DNA from: Tamlana carrageenivorans
Lineage (GTDB): Bacteria; Bacteroidota; Bacteroidia; Flavobacteriales; Flavobacteriaceae
DNA: 64,000 nucleotides
Assembly (NCBI RefSeq): GCF_002893765.1
Contig: NZ_CP025938.1
Span: 3,801,501 to 3,865,500 of the forward strand
Direction of reading: 5' to 3'
This document shows, in pieces, positions 1 through 9,783 of this stretch. The stretch's first letter is position 1, and each line of letters opens with the position of its first letter. The notes under the pieces are model-generated. The model was not told the origin of the DNA and made no database searches. It saw only the letters and a program-made list of their open reading frames with translations. A program made the position numbers and the translations under genes.

Positions 1-987
1 CAAGGACATGGGATGTTTATTCCTGGTGATGGCTAAAATTTCTGAAACAATAGACACAGCAATCTCTTGAGGTGTTTCAGAACCTATATTTAACCCTGCG
101 GGACCATGAACTAAATCCAAAAACTCGGTATCCAACTCGGGACAGTAAGTCATAAGTTGCGATAACAAATCTTCTCGTCGTCTGGCTGGGCCTAACACAC
201 CGATATAATTAGGATGACATTTTGAAAGTGCCACTAAATACCTTAAATCGTAGGCGAAATTGTGAGTCATAAGCACAACAGCTGTTTGTTGATCTACCAA
301 ACTAAAATCTACCGTTTCAGGTGTTGTTGCCCATAAGGTTTCTGCACTAGGAAATTCTTTTATTGATTTATTTTCTTTTATATTAGATACGATAATTACT
401 TCCCACCCTGTTAACGCCGCATATTTACACAATTGCACAGCATCGTGTTCGGCACCAATAATAATCAGTTTAAAACATGGCGGCATGGTTTGACTAAATA
501 TTGATTTCTTATCTAGTTGCTGATTTTTCAAACGAGGGTTTAAAGGATACACTTCATCATCTATATGAACCATAGTTCCGAAGGCCTTTGACATTTTCAC
601 CTCTTTTTCGTAATACGATTTTAACTGAAAAGACTTTCTAAGCATTAAACAAGTTTTAAAAACACTTTCAAAAGAAACATGCGGTTCATATGGTTCAATT
701 AAAATATACAAAACACCTTCACAACCCAGGCGGTATCTACCATCATAGGTCATTATTTTTGCTATATCTGTTTTAAAAATAGACTCGGCTTGCAAAACAA
801 TTTCCTTTTCAACACAACCTCCACTTACCGCTCCTGTGAGCGTGCCGTTTTCAGTAATAAGCATTCTAACCCCAGGCCTGCGATAAGAAGAACCATCTAA
901 ATCTACAACAGAAGCTAACACCGATTTTAATCCGCATTCCTTCGCCTCGACAGCTGCTTTTACGATATTTTTAAATTCGTGAGTCAT
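1..987 (-). CDS. XdhC/CoxI family molybdenum-hydroxylase accessory protein (3' end outside window)
   Basis: Read on the minus strand from the ATG at 987-985, the frame stays open to base 1, so at least 329 residues are present and the C-terminus is missing. The N-terminal part (about residues 25-65) carries the XdhC signature: GSSYRRPG at 32-39, then GAVSGGC at 52-58 with the conserved Cys. A Rossmann-type XdhC_C segment (FKLIIIGAEHDAVQLCKYA) and a later LGPARRRE stretch follow. XdhC proteins load and sulfurate the molybdenum cofactor for xanthine-dehydrogenase-type enzymes. It lies 17 bases downstream of the molybdopterin subunit in the same direction, so it probably matures that enzyme. Family assignment is strong; the exact partner is inferred from position. 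Confidence 0.88.
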   Translation of the reverse strand, partial: MTHEFKNIVKAAVEAKECGLKSVLASVVDLDGSSYRRPGVRMLITENGTLTGAVSGGCVEKEIVLQAESIFKTDIAKIMTYDGRYRLGCEGVLYILIEPYEPHVSFESVFKTCLMLRKSFQLKSYYEKEVKMSKAFGTMVHIDDEVYPLNPRLKNQQLDKKSIFSQTMPPCFKLIIIGAEHDAVQLCKYAALTGWEVIIVSNIKENKSIKEFPSAETLWATTPETVDFSLVDQQTAVVLMTHNFAYDLRYLVALSKCHPNYIGVLGPARRREDLLSQLMTYCPELDTEFLDLVHGPAGLNIGSETPQEIAVSIVSEILAITRNKHPMSL

Positions 988-1004
988 AAAATGCTTTCCG
1001 TTAA

Positions 1005-3224
1005 TTAGCTCAATACCTTTTCTTGCTCATTAAAATGTTTCATAAGCGGAAACTTATAAATTCGTTTTCCTGTTGCGGCATATATGGCGTTAGAAACCGC
1101 TGCGCCTATGGGCGGCAAAGTAGGTTCGCCCAGTCCCGTTGGTGCCAAATCGCTTTCTACAAAATATACATCAACTTTTGGCGTTTCTGCCATTCTTATT
1201 AATTGATAGTTATTAAAATTATTGGATTGTGGCACGCCGTCTTTAAAGGATAAATCGGCGTACATAGCATGCCCAAGACCATCAATCACCCCGCCTTTAG
1301 CTTGCTGCAACGCCCCAGTAGGATTTACCACAATGCCGCAATCTACAGCGCAAGTCACTTTTTTAACTATCGGATTGCCATGTTCCAGAACTATTTCAGC
1401 TATTTCGGCAACATGGGTATTATGACTATAATACACTGAAAAACCTTGGTAAACACCTGGTTTAGTTTGTCCCCATTTTGCTTTTTCGGCGACCAATTTT
1501 ATTACGCCCTCTAGACGCTCCGGACTGTATTGAATGCGTTCGTCTGGGGTGCCTTTTACATTTTGAATTAAATTTAAGTGTAATTGAATGCGATCTATGT
1601 TCAACTCCTGAGCCAATTCATCGAAAAAACTCTGTTCAGCACTAGCCAAAAAATTCGTGTATGGGGCTCGCCATGCCCCGGTGGTAATACTGTTTTTATA
1701 GGTTGCACTATCCACCTGATAATTTTCTATGGCGCCAGCTGGAAAAAAATCGGCAATAATACCATACATACTGCCATTAGCACAGGCCTCTTTAAGGTGA
1801 TAGCCTGTAATTTTTCCGTTTTTAATGGCTGCAGCAATGCGATATTTCACCGCAGGTCTGTATACTCCCGTAGTCATATCGTTTTCTCTAGCAGATACCA
1901 TTTTTATGGGTTTTCGAACAGTATCGGCAATTTCGGCCACTTCAAAAACAAAATCGGTATAAAGCCTTCTTCCAAAACCACCACCAATACGTGTCATGTT
2001 AACCTCTACAGTTTCCAAATCCCGCTCCAATAATTGAGCGATACTTTTTGCTGCCTCTTCAGGCGTTTGTGTAGGTCCAATGAGGCGTACTTTTTCATCG
2101 GTAACATGTGCAAAAAAATTCATAGGTTCAAGGCAGTTGTGTGGTAAGTATGGTGCCTCATAGGTACGTTCTACCACTTTATCTGCTTCCGCGAAAGCTT
2201 TTTTAATATCACCATCTGACCTTCTGGTATTGAATTTATTACCTCCTAACAAGGCTAACAATTTAGCGTCGTAATCTTCGGTACTTTCTAAAGGTGATTC
2301 CGCTACCCAATTGGCTTTAATTGCTTTTAAACCCCGAAAGGCATCCCAAGTGGTATTAGCAATAACCACGACTTTATCACTGCTGCTTAATTGTGCTGCC
2401 CAACTCTTGTGTCCGGCCGCTTTGTAAGCCCTATATTTTTCCCCAATAGTTATAACATCGACAACACCGGGCAATCTTTTAGCTTCAGAAGCATCATAAG
2501 ATTCCAGTTTCTGACCGAATGCCGGTGGCCTTAAAACCGATGCGTAAAGCATGCCATCTTCGGAATAATCCATACCATACAAAGGCTCGCCAACTACAAT
2601 TTTATCGACATCAACATTCCCTTTGCCTTTACCAATAATATTAAAATCTTTAGGATCTTTTAAGCTAACATTTTCTGGAATCTCTAAGGTTGCGGCAAGT
2701 TTTACGACATCACCGTAACCTAATGTATCCCCTGTTCGATTGGAAATAACCCCCAATCTAGCGGTACATTCCTCGGGAGAAATCTGCCACTCTTTTGCTG
2801 CGGCATTAATGAGCATTTGTTTAGCTGTAGCGCCCGTTTGTCTTAATGGCTCCCAAGAACTCCTTATAGATTGGCTACCACCAGCAACCTGTCGCGTGTA
2901 ATTTTTTGTATCTAGAGGCGCTTGTTCTACATAAACGTTTTCCCAGTCCACATCTAATTCTTCGGCAATAATCATAGGCATGGAGGTTTTAACCCCCTGA
3001 CCAATTTCTGGGTTTGGAGAAAATATGGTAACGATACCTTCATCGGAAATTTTAATAAAGGCGTTAAAATCGTTAAAGTGAATTTTACTGATATCAACAG
3101 GCACCTCTGCATCTGTTTTGCATGCTTGAAACAAATTAAAACCAATTAACATACCTCCGCTAGCTAATGCTGAAGATTTTAAAAAAGCCCTTCTACTAAA
3201 TACTTTTTTGTTTGAAGATTTCAT
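1005..3224 (-). CDS. Xanthine dehydrogenase family molybdopterin-binding subunit (isoquinoline 1-oxidoreductase beta-like)
   Basis: This 739-residue protein is the large catalytic subunit of a periplasmic molybdenum hydroxylase. The N-terminus has a twin-arginine signal (SRRAFLK at residues 10-16) followed by a hydrophobic stretch and Cys35, so Tat export is expected, possibly with lipid anchoring. Molybdopterin-binding features include GGGFGRRL in the middle and a C-terminal GLGEP whose Glu is the family's catalytic base. The size and Tat signal fit the IorB/aldehyde oxidase-like group rather than cytoplasmic XdhA/B. The 2Fe-2S subunit gene lies 20 bases upstream and an XdhC-like gene lies downstream, giving a three-gene operon. 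The substrate (aldehyde or N-heterocycle) cannot be told from sequence. Confidence 0.9.
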   Translation of the reverse strand: MKSSNKKVFSRRAFLKSSALASGGMLIGFNLFQACKTDAEVPVDISKIHFNDFNAFIKISDEGIVTIFSPNPEIGQGVKTSMPMIIAEELDVDWENVYVEQAPLDTKNYTRQVAGGSQSIRSSWEPLRQTGATAKQMLINAAAKEWQISPEECTARLGVISNRTGDTLGYGDVVKLAATLEIPENVSLKDPKDFNIIGKGKGNVDVDKIVVGEPLYGMDYSEDGMLYASVLRPPAFGQKLESYDASEAKRLPGVVDVITIGEKYRAYKAAGHKSWAAQLSSSDKVVVIANTTWDAFRGLKAIKANWVAESPLESTEDYDAKLLALLGGNKFNTRRSDGDIKKAFAEADKVVERTYEAPYLPHNCLEPMNFFAHVTDEKVRLIGPTQTPEEAAKSIAQLLERDLETVEVNMTRIGGGFGRRLYTDFVFEVAEIADTVRKPIKMVSARENDMTTGVYRPAVKYRIAAAIKNGKITGYHLKEACANGSMYGIIADFFPAGAIENYQVDSATYKNSITTGAWRAPYTNFLASAEQSFFDELAQELNIDRIQLHLNLIQNVKGTPDERIQYSPERLEGVIKLVAEKAKWGQTKPGVYQGFSVYYSHNTHVAEIAEIVLEHGNPIVKKVTCAVDCGIVVNPTGALQQAKGGVIDGLGHAMYADLSFKDGVPQSNNFNNYQLIRMAETPKVDVYFVESDLAPTGLGEPTLPPIGAAVSNAIYAATGKRIYKFPLMKHFNEQEKVLS

Positions 3225-3244
3225 GTTTTTAGAACTGGTTAAAT

Positions 3245-3700
3245 TTATTGTTTTGAAGCTAATTTAACAGCTTCTTCAATGTTATTATAAGCTGCACAAC
3301 GGCAAATATTACCATGCATAGCGTTTCTTATTTCTTCATCTGTGGGATTCGGATTTCTTTGTAAAAAAGCAGAAGCTGTCATAATTTGTCCTGCCTGACA
3401 GTAGCCACATTGCGGTACATCCATGGTTTTCCATGCTTGCTGAACGGGATGATCACCATCTTTGGAGAGGCCTTCAATGGTTGTAATTTCTACATTTACA
3501 GCAAAAGGCACCTCTAACAAACAGCTACGGGTGGCCGTACCATTGATGTGTACGGTACAAGCGCCACACTGCCCAATACCGCAGCCAAACTTGGTGCCGA
3601 CAAGTTTTAAGTGATCTCTTAAAATCCACAAAAGCGGTGTATCCAGCTCGGCTTCAACGGTATAGGTTTTTCTATTTATTTTTAACTGATAGGTTGGCAT
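3245..3700 (-). CDS. (2Fe-2S)-binding subunit of molybdenum hydroxylase (IorA/CoxS-like)
   Basis: This 151-residue electron-transfer subunit holds two 2Fe-2S clusters. The plant-ferredoxin-type cluster is formed by Cys40, Cys45, Cys48 and Cys60. The second, helical-domain cluster is formed by Cys98 and Cys101 (CGYC) with Cys132 and Cys134 (CRC). This is the full set for the family, and the length is normal. It has no signal peptide of its own, as expected for a partner that is exported together with the Tat-bearing large subunit. It is the first gene of the minus-strand operon. The 100 bases before it separate it from the hydrolase gene, so the operon promoter probably lies there. Confidence 0.93.
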   Translation of the reverse strand: MPTYQLKINRKTYTVEAELDTPLLWILRDHLKLVGTKFGCGIGQCGACTVHINGTATRSCLLEVPFAVNVEITTIEGLSKDGDHPVQQAWKTMDVPQCGYCQAGQIMTASAFLQRNPNPTDEEIRNAMHGNICRCAAYNNIEEAVKLASKQ

Positions 3701-3800
3701 TTTCCTTTTTGTTTGAAGTTAGTAAAAATCACAGACTAAGAAAAGCTAACTTATAACATTAACAGGTACCTAACTGTAATAAAATTAACCAAAGACCAAC

Positions 3801-4763
3801 CTATTTTACCATAGTTTGCACAAACTCCAGCGCCCGTTTTTCGTTGTAATACACATTTTTTTTAGAAATAAATCCCACATGCCCGCCATATTTAGGCATT
3901 TCTAAATGTAAAAACGGATTGTTTTTAGCTTCTTTAACGGGGTAACACTCATGAGAAAGAAACGAGTCGTTTAAAGCATTTATAATAAGTGTTGGTGTTT
4001 TTATTTTGGGAAGAAATTGCAAACTGCTCGCTTGCTCGTAATAATCTAATCCGTTTTTAAAACCATGAGCGTTTGAGGTGTATATGTTATCAAAATCGAA
4101 CAAGGTTTTTATGCTTTCAATCTGCTCCAAACTTAAATCTTCTTGGAAACGTTTTTGCTTATTTTTTAAGGCTTTGGAAAGGTGTTTCAAAAACCTATCG
4201 TGATATAATTTATTCTTGATGGTATGCAATTCCTTGGCAGAACCATATAAATAGCATGGTGCCGAAACAGCAATGGCCGCTTTAATTTCTTGAGGAACTG
4301 CTTCGCGTTCACCTAAATATTTAAGAATCATGTTTGCCCCTAAACTGATGCCTTTTAAATAAACGTCGGTATATTTTTTTTCGTTTAAAACATGTGAAAT
4401 CACATCTACCAAATCTTCGGTAGCTCCCGAATGGTAACTTCTAAATTTCAAATTGGTTTCACCACTGCACCCTCTAAAATTCACACAAACGGCATCGATA
4501 CCATTTTCATTAAAAAGCTTTGCTGCCCCCGTCATATACGGTCGGTTTCCACTGCCTTCCAATCCGTGAAGCAAAATGATGAGTTTATCAGTTTTCCCCT
4601 TAGCATAACTCCAATCTAAGTCAAGAAAATCACCATCGCATAAAGTAATGCGTTCCCGCTCCTGTGTTAATTGTACACGACGAAATAAACCAGAGTACAC
4701 CGTTGAAACGAAACCGTTTTTAAACAGAAATGAAGGTTTGTATGTGGATTCGATTATGGGCAT
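3801..4763 (-). CDS. YheT-like alpha/beta-fold hydrolase
   Basis: This 320-residue hydrolase belongs to the YheT/ABHD1-3 group. An oxyanion-hole motif (LLHGLEGS, around residue 65) precedes the nucleophile elbow GISLGAN. A C-terminal acid (NALNDSF) and catalytic His (GGHVGF) complete the triad. There is no signal peptide, so it is cytoplasmic. These enzymes are esterases or lipases with poorly defined substrates, and none can be named here. It is transcribed in the same direction as the molybdenum hydroxylase genes but is separated from them by 100 bases, and a repeat-filled gap lies upstream. Confidence 0.85.
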   Translation of the reverse strand: MPIIESTYKPSFLFKNGFVSTVYSGLFRRVQLTQERERITLCDGDFLDLDWSYAKGKTDKLIILLHGLEGSGNRPYMTGAAKLFNENGIDAVCVNFRGCSGETNLKFRSYHSGATEDLVDVISHVLNEKKYTDVYLKGISLGANMILKYLGEREAVPQEIKAAIAVSAPCYLYGSAKELHTIKNKLYHDRFLKHLSKALKNKQKRFQEDLSLEQIESIKTLFDFDNIYTSNAHGFKNGLDYYEQASSLQFLPKIKTPTLIINALNDSFLSHECYPVKEAKNNPFLHLEMPKYGGHVGFISKKNVYYNEKRALEFVQTMVK

Positions 4764-4826
4764 ATTGGTTGTTGGATATTAGATATAAGTAAAATTAACT
4801 TTTTATTATTAACTATGAAACTCTTC

Positions 4827-5345
4827 AACTTTTAACTGTTGACCGTTGATTATTGACCTTTGACTGTTGACCTTTGACTGTTGACTCAGGAACTATCCAA
4901 CTTTGAAACTTTGTAGCTCTGTAGCTCCAATATTAATTAATTCAGGCTTGACACTTAAAGATTCCTCCTTTCGTCCGAATGACAATGCGTTTTCAAACAA
5001 ACTTTTAACTGTTGACTGTTGACCTTTGACTGTTGACTCAGGAACTATCCAACTTTGAAACTTTGTAGCTCTGTAGCTCCAATATTAACTAATTCAGGCT
5101 TGGCCCTTAAAGATTCCTCCTTTCGTCCGAATGACAATGCGTTTTCAAACAAACTTTTAACTGTTGACTGTTGATCTTTGACTGTTGACCTTTGACTGTT
5201 GACTCAGGAACTATCCAACTTTGAAACTTTGTAGCTCTGTAGCTCTGTAGCTCCAATATTAACTAATTCAGGCTTGACACTTAAAGATTCCTCCTTTCGT
5301 CCGAATGACAATGCGTTTTCAAACAAACTTTTAACTGTTGACTGT
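4827..5345. repeat. Nested tandem repeat (three units of 152-174 bp plus a partial)
   Basis: Unit starts can be placed at 4827, 5000, 5152 and 5326 (the last partial). Each unit begins AACTTTTAACTGTTGAC and carries a variable number of short TTGACTGTTGACC / TTGACCTTTGACTG sub-repeats, which accounts for the length differences. Next come GTAGCTCTGTAGCTCC (an extra 'tgtagctc' in unit 3) and a tail, AAAGATTCCTCC...CCGAATGACAATGCG. That tail resembles the 3' half of the dispersed palindrome seen at 20459-20537. No coding potential is seen. The region separates the hydrolase gene from the adenine deaminase gene and fills most of that gap. Confidence 0.9.
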
Positions 5346-5384
5346 TGGCTAAGAAACTATCCAACTTTGAGTCTTTAAAACCTT

Positions 5385-7010
5385 TTAACCTTCCACTTCC
5401 AAATCAACGAACTTAAAATGCGTTCCATCAAAAAGACCTTTATCACTTAATTTTAACGACGGAATAACCAATAAAGCCATAAAAGAAAGCGTCATATACG
5501 GTGCATTTAAGGTACTGCCTAATTGTTTGGCCATTTTATCGAGTTCGGCATAAGCTTTACCTACCGTTTGGCCGTCTTGATCGCTTATGATACCTCCCAC
5601 TGGGAGTGGTAAAATTTTTGAATCTGAATTAGAAACAGCACAAACACCACCTTTATGTTCAATAATTAAATTAACGGCTTTGCAAATGGCCTTATCACTA
5701 ACACCAACTGCAACAATATTATGGGAATCATGCCCAACTGAAGCTGCAATAGCGCCTTCCTTTAAATTAAAATTTTTAATAAAAGCCAAAGCTGGAGGCT
5801 GATTTTGGTAACGATTAACAACCACCATTTTTAGAACATCTTTATCTGTATTTGAAACTAAATTTCCGTTGTCAATAGTTACAGATTCAATAATTTCATT
5901 CGTGATTAACTGCCCTTCTAAAGCTTCAATAACACGTATTTCTTTTGCGGAAGACATCACTTTAAACTCGGATACTTCTTTTAAATCGCAGTTGAAGTTA
6001 TTCAAATTTTCAAATGAAACTGGCGAAATTAATGATCTGCCATCATTAAACACCAAAGTCCCATCGATATAAGTTTGGAGGGTTTTAAAATTCACCAAAT
6101 CTTCAACAACGATACAATCGGCTACATCTCCAACTTTCAAGGTTCCCACATCTAGGGTATAATGTTTAACCGGATTTATGCAGGCCATTTGTAAAATCTT
6201 AAACAGATCCATGCCTTTTTTCACTGCCCGAGCACACAATTGATTGATATGACCAAGCATCAAATCATCGGGATGTTTATCGTCGCTACAAAACATCATA
6301 TTTTCAAAATGTTCAGGCACCAAATCGATTAATGCGTCGAAGTTTTTGGCCGCACTGCCCTCACGAATTAAGATTTTCATCCCTTTTCGAAGCTTTTCTA
6401 AGCCTTCTTCATAGGTAAAACTTTCATGATCGGTTGAAATTCCAGCATTAATGTATTTGGTTAATTTATCCCCAACCAGTCCTGGCGCATGGCCATCAAC
6501 AGGTTTGTTAAAATGCTTTGCCCAGGCTATTTTTTTTAGCACTTCTTCATCATCAAAAATCACCCCTGGGTAATTCATCATTTCGGCTAAATATTTTATA
6601 TCGTCTAGCTCTAAAAGTTTTTTGATGTCTTCGGCATTAATTTCAGCACCAGCAGATTCAAAACTGGTAGCTGGCACACAAGATGGCGCTCCAAAATTAA
6701 ATTTTAAGGGTACTTTTTTACCATTCTCAATCATGAATTCCACGCCTTCAACACCTAAAACATTGGCAATTTCATGCGGATCGGAAACCGTAGCAACCGT
6801 ACCATGAGCGACTGCCATTTTTGCAAATTCGCTAGGTACCAACATAGAACTTTCAATATGAATATGAGCATCTACAAATCCAGGAAGTATATAATAATTC
6901 ACCTCATGACCCTTTTCTTCTATAGAAATAATTTTTCCTGATTCGAAGGTTATTTCCCCTTTAAAAATTCGTTTTTGATGGATGTCGACAATCTGCCCTT
7001 GTAGTTTCAA
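5385..7010 (-). CDS. ade: Adenine deaminase
   Basis: This 541-residue metal-dependent hydrolase converts adenine to hypoxanthine and ammonia in purine salvage. The amidohydrolase metal motif is VDAHIHIESSM near residue 50, preceded by the usual small beta-domain. The central GAPSCVPAT and the FCSDDKHPDDL segment are typical of bacterial adenine deaminase. The C-terminal domain includes VGHDSHN. Length is within the family's 540-600 range. The gene lies 6 bases downstream of tilS in the same direction, so the two are probably co-transcribed. The nested tandem repeat begins 40 bases past its stop. Confidence 0.95.
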   Translation of the reverse strand: MKLQGQIVDIHQKRIFKGEITFESGKIISIEEKGHEVNYYILPGFVDAHIHIESSMLVPSEFAKMAVAHGTVATVSDPHEIANVLGVEGVEFMIENGKKVPLKFNFGAPSCVPATSFESAGAEINAEDIKKLLELDDIKYLAEMMNYPGVIFDDEEVLKKIAWAKHFNKPVDGHAPGLVGDKLTKYINAGISTDHESFTYEEGLEKLRKGMKILIREGSAAKNFDALIDLVPEHFENMMFCSDDKHPDDLMLGHINQLCARAVKKGMDLFKILQMACINPVKHYTLDVGTLKVGDVADCIVVEDLVNFKTLQTYIDGTLVFNDGRSLISPVSFENLNNFNCDLKEVSEFKVMSSAKEIRVIEALEGQLITNEIIESVTIDNGNLVSNTDKDVLKMVVVNRYQNQPPALAFIKNFNLKEGAIAASVGHDSHNIVAVGVSDKAICKAVNLIIEHKGGVCAVSNSDSKILPLPVGGIISDQDGQTVGKAYAELDKMAKQLGSTLNAPYMTLSFMALLVIPSLKLSDKGLFDGTHFKFVDLEVEG

Positions 7011-7016
7011 AATGAT

Positions 7017-8330
7017 TTAGTTTTTAATTTCTATTTTTAAAATGGATGTGGTTTTTGAAGTCACTTTAAAGCGGTTATCAGCGCGTTTATTGACCACCCA
7101 AACAATAGCGTCTCCACTGCACAACAACCAGACATTTTCTTTATCTAGCAAAGACATTTTTTCGTCTTTAAAATACTTACTCAATTTCTTTTTACCCGTC
7201 ATTCCCAAAGGATAAAACACATCGCCTTCCTGTTTTTTTCTTAAGGTTAAAGGATAATTTAATAAGTTTTGATCAACATAAATCACCTCTAGTGAAGTTT
7301 CCAAAACGGCATCAACCTGACTGAAAACTAAAGTTCCAAAAGGCGTTTTCTTAGACTGTTCTTCTTCTGAAATTGAAATATTTCCGGTTGCATCTTGAGC
7401 TATATCGCTCAGCAATAAATGATCCCTATTCTTAATTAAGCGGTATGTATTTGATAGCACTTGTTTTCCGGTTTCGGCATCCAGCAGATTTAAAATATCG
7501 TCCCAGGCTGTAAAACCAAAATCTTTAAAGGTTTCATATAAAAAGGCTTTAGGTTGTGCCTTTTTTTTGAATTCTGAAATTTTAAATTTTACGGTGGTAT
7601 CGTCTATATTCTCAATCGTTTTACTCAGAAAATCATTAATAGACTCATCAATAATATCGGAAGCGCCTTGTAAATTATGAAGGGTGTTCTCAAAACTATT
7701 TAACAAACTCGGATTGATTTCTTTTAAAATAGGAATCACCTCATGACGTAGTTTATTTCTGAGGTATTTTACCGATGCATTGCTACTGTCGTCGCGCCAA
7801 GCGATCTGGTTTTCCTCAGCAAAAACGTGGATCTGAGCACTCGAAAACTTCAATAAAGGTCTTACAAACTTTTGGTTGACTTCGGGAATACCTGTTAAGC
7901 CTTCAATACCAGTTCCTCTGGTGAAATTAATTAAAAAAGTTTCCAAATTATCATCGGCATGATGGGCTGTTAAAATATAGTCGAAACCCAATTGTTCCGA
8001 TAATTCATTAAACCAATTATAACGCAATTCACGAGCTGCCATTTGTATGGAACGCTTTTCATCTTTGGCGTATTTTTCAGTATCAAAATGCTGTATAAAA
8101 ACCTCTAAATTCAGCTTATCTGCCAATTGTTTCACAAAAGATTCATCGGCATCGCTTTCTTTTCCGCGCAAGTTAAAATTACAATGCGCCAAAGTAATAT
8201 TGAGCCCTGCTTTATCACATAAATGCGTTAAAACCACACTATCTATACCTCCTGAAATGGCGATAAGCAGCTTCTTCTCTTTTAAAAAATGAAAATGATT
8301 TTCAATGTGTTTTTTGAATCCTTCTAACAT
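7017..8330 (-). CDS. tilS: tRNA(Ile)-lysidine synthase
   Basis: This 437-residue protein modifies C34 of the CAU-anticodon tRNA-Ile to lysidine, so that it reads AUA as isoleucine; it is normally essential. The PP-loop ATP motif SGGIDS lies at residues 26-31. The N-terminal catalytic domain also has the typical LAHCNFNLRGKESDADE and TAHHADDNLETFLINFTRGTG segments. The C-terminal TilS domain is present (LTLRKKQEGDVFYPLGMTGKKKLSKYF). It ends 6 bases before the adenine deaminase start. Confidence 0.96.
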   Translation of the reverse strand: MLEGFKKHIENHFHFLKEKKLLIAISGGIDSVVLTHLCDKAGLNITLAHCNFNLRGKESDADESFVKQLADKLNLEVFIQHFDTEKYAKDEKRSIQMAARELRYNWFNELSEQLGFDYILTAHHADDNLETFLINFTRGTGIEGLTGIPEVNQKFVRPLLKFSSAQIHVFAEENQIAWRDDSSNASVKYLRNKLRHEVIPILKEINPSLLNSFENTLHNLQGASDIIDESINDFLSKTIENIDDTTVKFKISEFKKKAQPKAFLYETFKDFGFTAWDDILNLLDAETGKQVLSNTYRLIKNRDHLLLSDIAQDATGNISISEEEQSKKTPFGTLVFSQVDAVLETSLEVIYVDQNLLNYPLTLRKKQEGDVFYPLGMTGKKKLSKYFKDEKMSLLDKENVWLLCSGDAIVWVVNKRADNRFKVTSKTTSILKIEIKN

Positions 8331-8409
8331 GGTAATAAATATACAACTTGTAATATTATTTCGTGGATTAATCGGTTAGCAAAGAAAACGACCTCTTTAC
8401 CCCATATGA

Positions 8410-9705
8410 TTATGGCTTTTCTAAAACCGTACGCATCGCCTTAGCCTTTATCAAGCACTCTTCATATTCACGAAGGGCATCACTTTTCGCTGTAATCGCA
8501 CTTCCCACCGAATAAGACACATAACCATTACTTTGGTTATAAAGAATACTTCGAATAACCACATTAAAGTCGAAATCGTTTTGCGGGGTAAAATAACCAA
8601 TAGCTCCAGAATAGACGCCGCGTTTGGTTTCTTCGAGATTTTCAATGATTTTCATGGCTGAAATTTTTGGAGCCCCCGTCATACTTCCCATTGGAAAGCT
8701 ACTCTTAATAATATCGACTGGGTGCGTGGTGGCTTCAACCGTTGAAGTTACCGTGGAAATCATTTGATGCACTTGCTCGAAAGTATAAATCTCACACAGT
8801 TCTTCAACCTTTACACTGCCTTTTATGGCGGTTTTAGATAAATCGTTGCGCACCAAATCGACAATCATGATATTCTCGCTGCGTTCCTTTTCGTCTTTAG
8901 ACAAATCGCTTTTTAGCTGTTCGTCTTTTTCCTGATCCTTAGATCGTTTAGCCGTGCCTTTTATAGGTTGTGAAATGACATGCACACCATCCTTTTTTAA
9001 GTAACGCTCTGGCGAGGCACTTAGCACAAACTTATCGTTCATTTTAATGAAAGACGCAAAAGGTGGTTTGGAGATGCTATTTAATTTATTATAAGTTTCT
9101 AATGGATTGATTTGCGTGTTTTCGGCGTAAAACTCCTGACAAAAATTAGCTTCATAAATAGCACCGTGCTTAATATGTTTTAGCATGGCATTCACTTTCT
9201 CGCAGTAAGCATCTTTATGAATGCGTAATTTTATTTTTAGGGCTTCAGATGCCTTGTCCTGACTTTTGTCTTCAAATTTATGAATCGCTTTTATATCGGT
9301 TTCAAGCTCATCATCAACTGCTTTTAAATATTGAATTTCAACTGATTCACCTTTAAAGAGAAACAGTTTTTTAGGTTGAAAAAAGTATAAATCGGGAAAC
9401 CCTAAGCCGTCGTAGTTTTCAGACTGGAGTACTTCAACATCATTTTTTAGATCGTAAGTTAAATACCCGAAAATCCAGTCTTTAGTTAAACTCTGATATT
9501 CCTTCAGTTTTTCAAAAGCCTGAAAATAATCGGTTTGAATACAGGTAAAAGCATCAACCGCTAAAACCGCATCGTATTTTGAATATTTTTCATCATACTG
9601 ATTAGAATCTAGCCAAACCAAGTCGTCGTATTGCAAACTCCACTGCAAGGCTTTTTCCTTAAATAAAGCAACATCATCTAAATGATAAATTTGTTTTGTT
9701 CTCAA
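8410..9705 (-). CDS. pabB: Aminodeoxychorismate synthase component I (chorismate-binding enzyme)
   Basis: This 431-residue chorismate-binding enzyme probably makes 4-amino-4-deoxychorismate for folate synthesis. The C-terminal catalytic domain has SASPERYL, QPIKGTAKR, ENIMIVDLVRNDLS and SFPMGSMTGAPK. The PIKGT motif with Lys separates PabB from anthranilate synthase TrpE, which has PIAGT. The N-terminal region is shorter and more variable. No glutamine amidotransferase partner is adjacent. A divergent promoter region of about 80 bases separates it from the aldose epimerase gene. Confidence 0.88.
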   Translation of the reverse strand: MRTKQIYHLDDVALFKEKALQWSLQYDDLVWLDSNQYDEKYSKYDAVLAVDAFTCIQTDYFQAFEKLKEYQSLTKDWIFGYLTYDLKNDVEVLQSENYDGLGFPDLYFFQPKKLFLFKGESVEIQYLKAVDDELETDIKAIHKFEDKSQDKASEALKIKLRIHKDAYCEKVNAMLKHIKHGAIYEANFCQEFYAENTQINPLETYNKLNSISKPPFASFIKMNDKFVLSASPERYLKKDGVHVISQPIKGTAKRSKDQEKDEQLKSDLSKDEKERSENIMIVDLVRNDLSKTAIKGSVKVEELCEIYTFEQVHQMISTVTSTVEATTHPVDIIKSSFPMGSMTGAPKISAMKIIENLEETKRGVYSGAIGYFTPQNDFDFNVVIRSILYNQSNGYVSYSVGSAITAKSDALREYEECLIKAKAMRTVLEKP

Positions 9706-9783
9706 GCTTAAAATTTATGCTGTAAAGTTACTTAGAATACTTAAAAAATTGCAAGATTTGTAACTTAGTTTAAATAATCTGTC

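Noticed and set aside
4827..5345. A CRISPR array
   Set aside because: Units are 150-174 bp with no separate spacers of constant size, the internal repeats are nested, and no cas genes are near.
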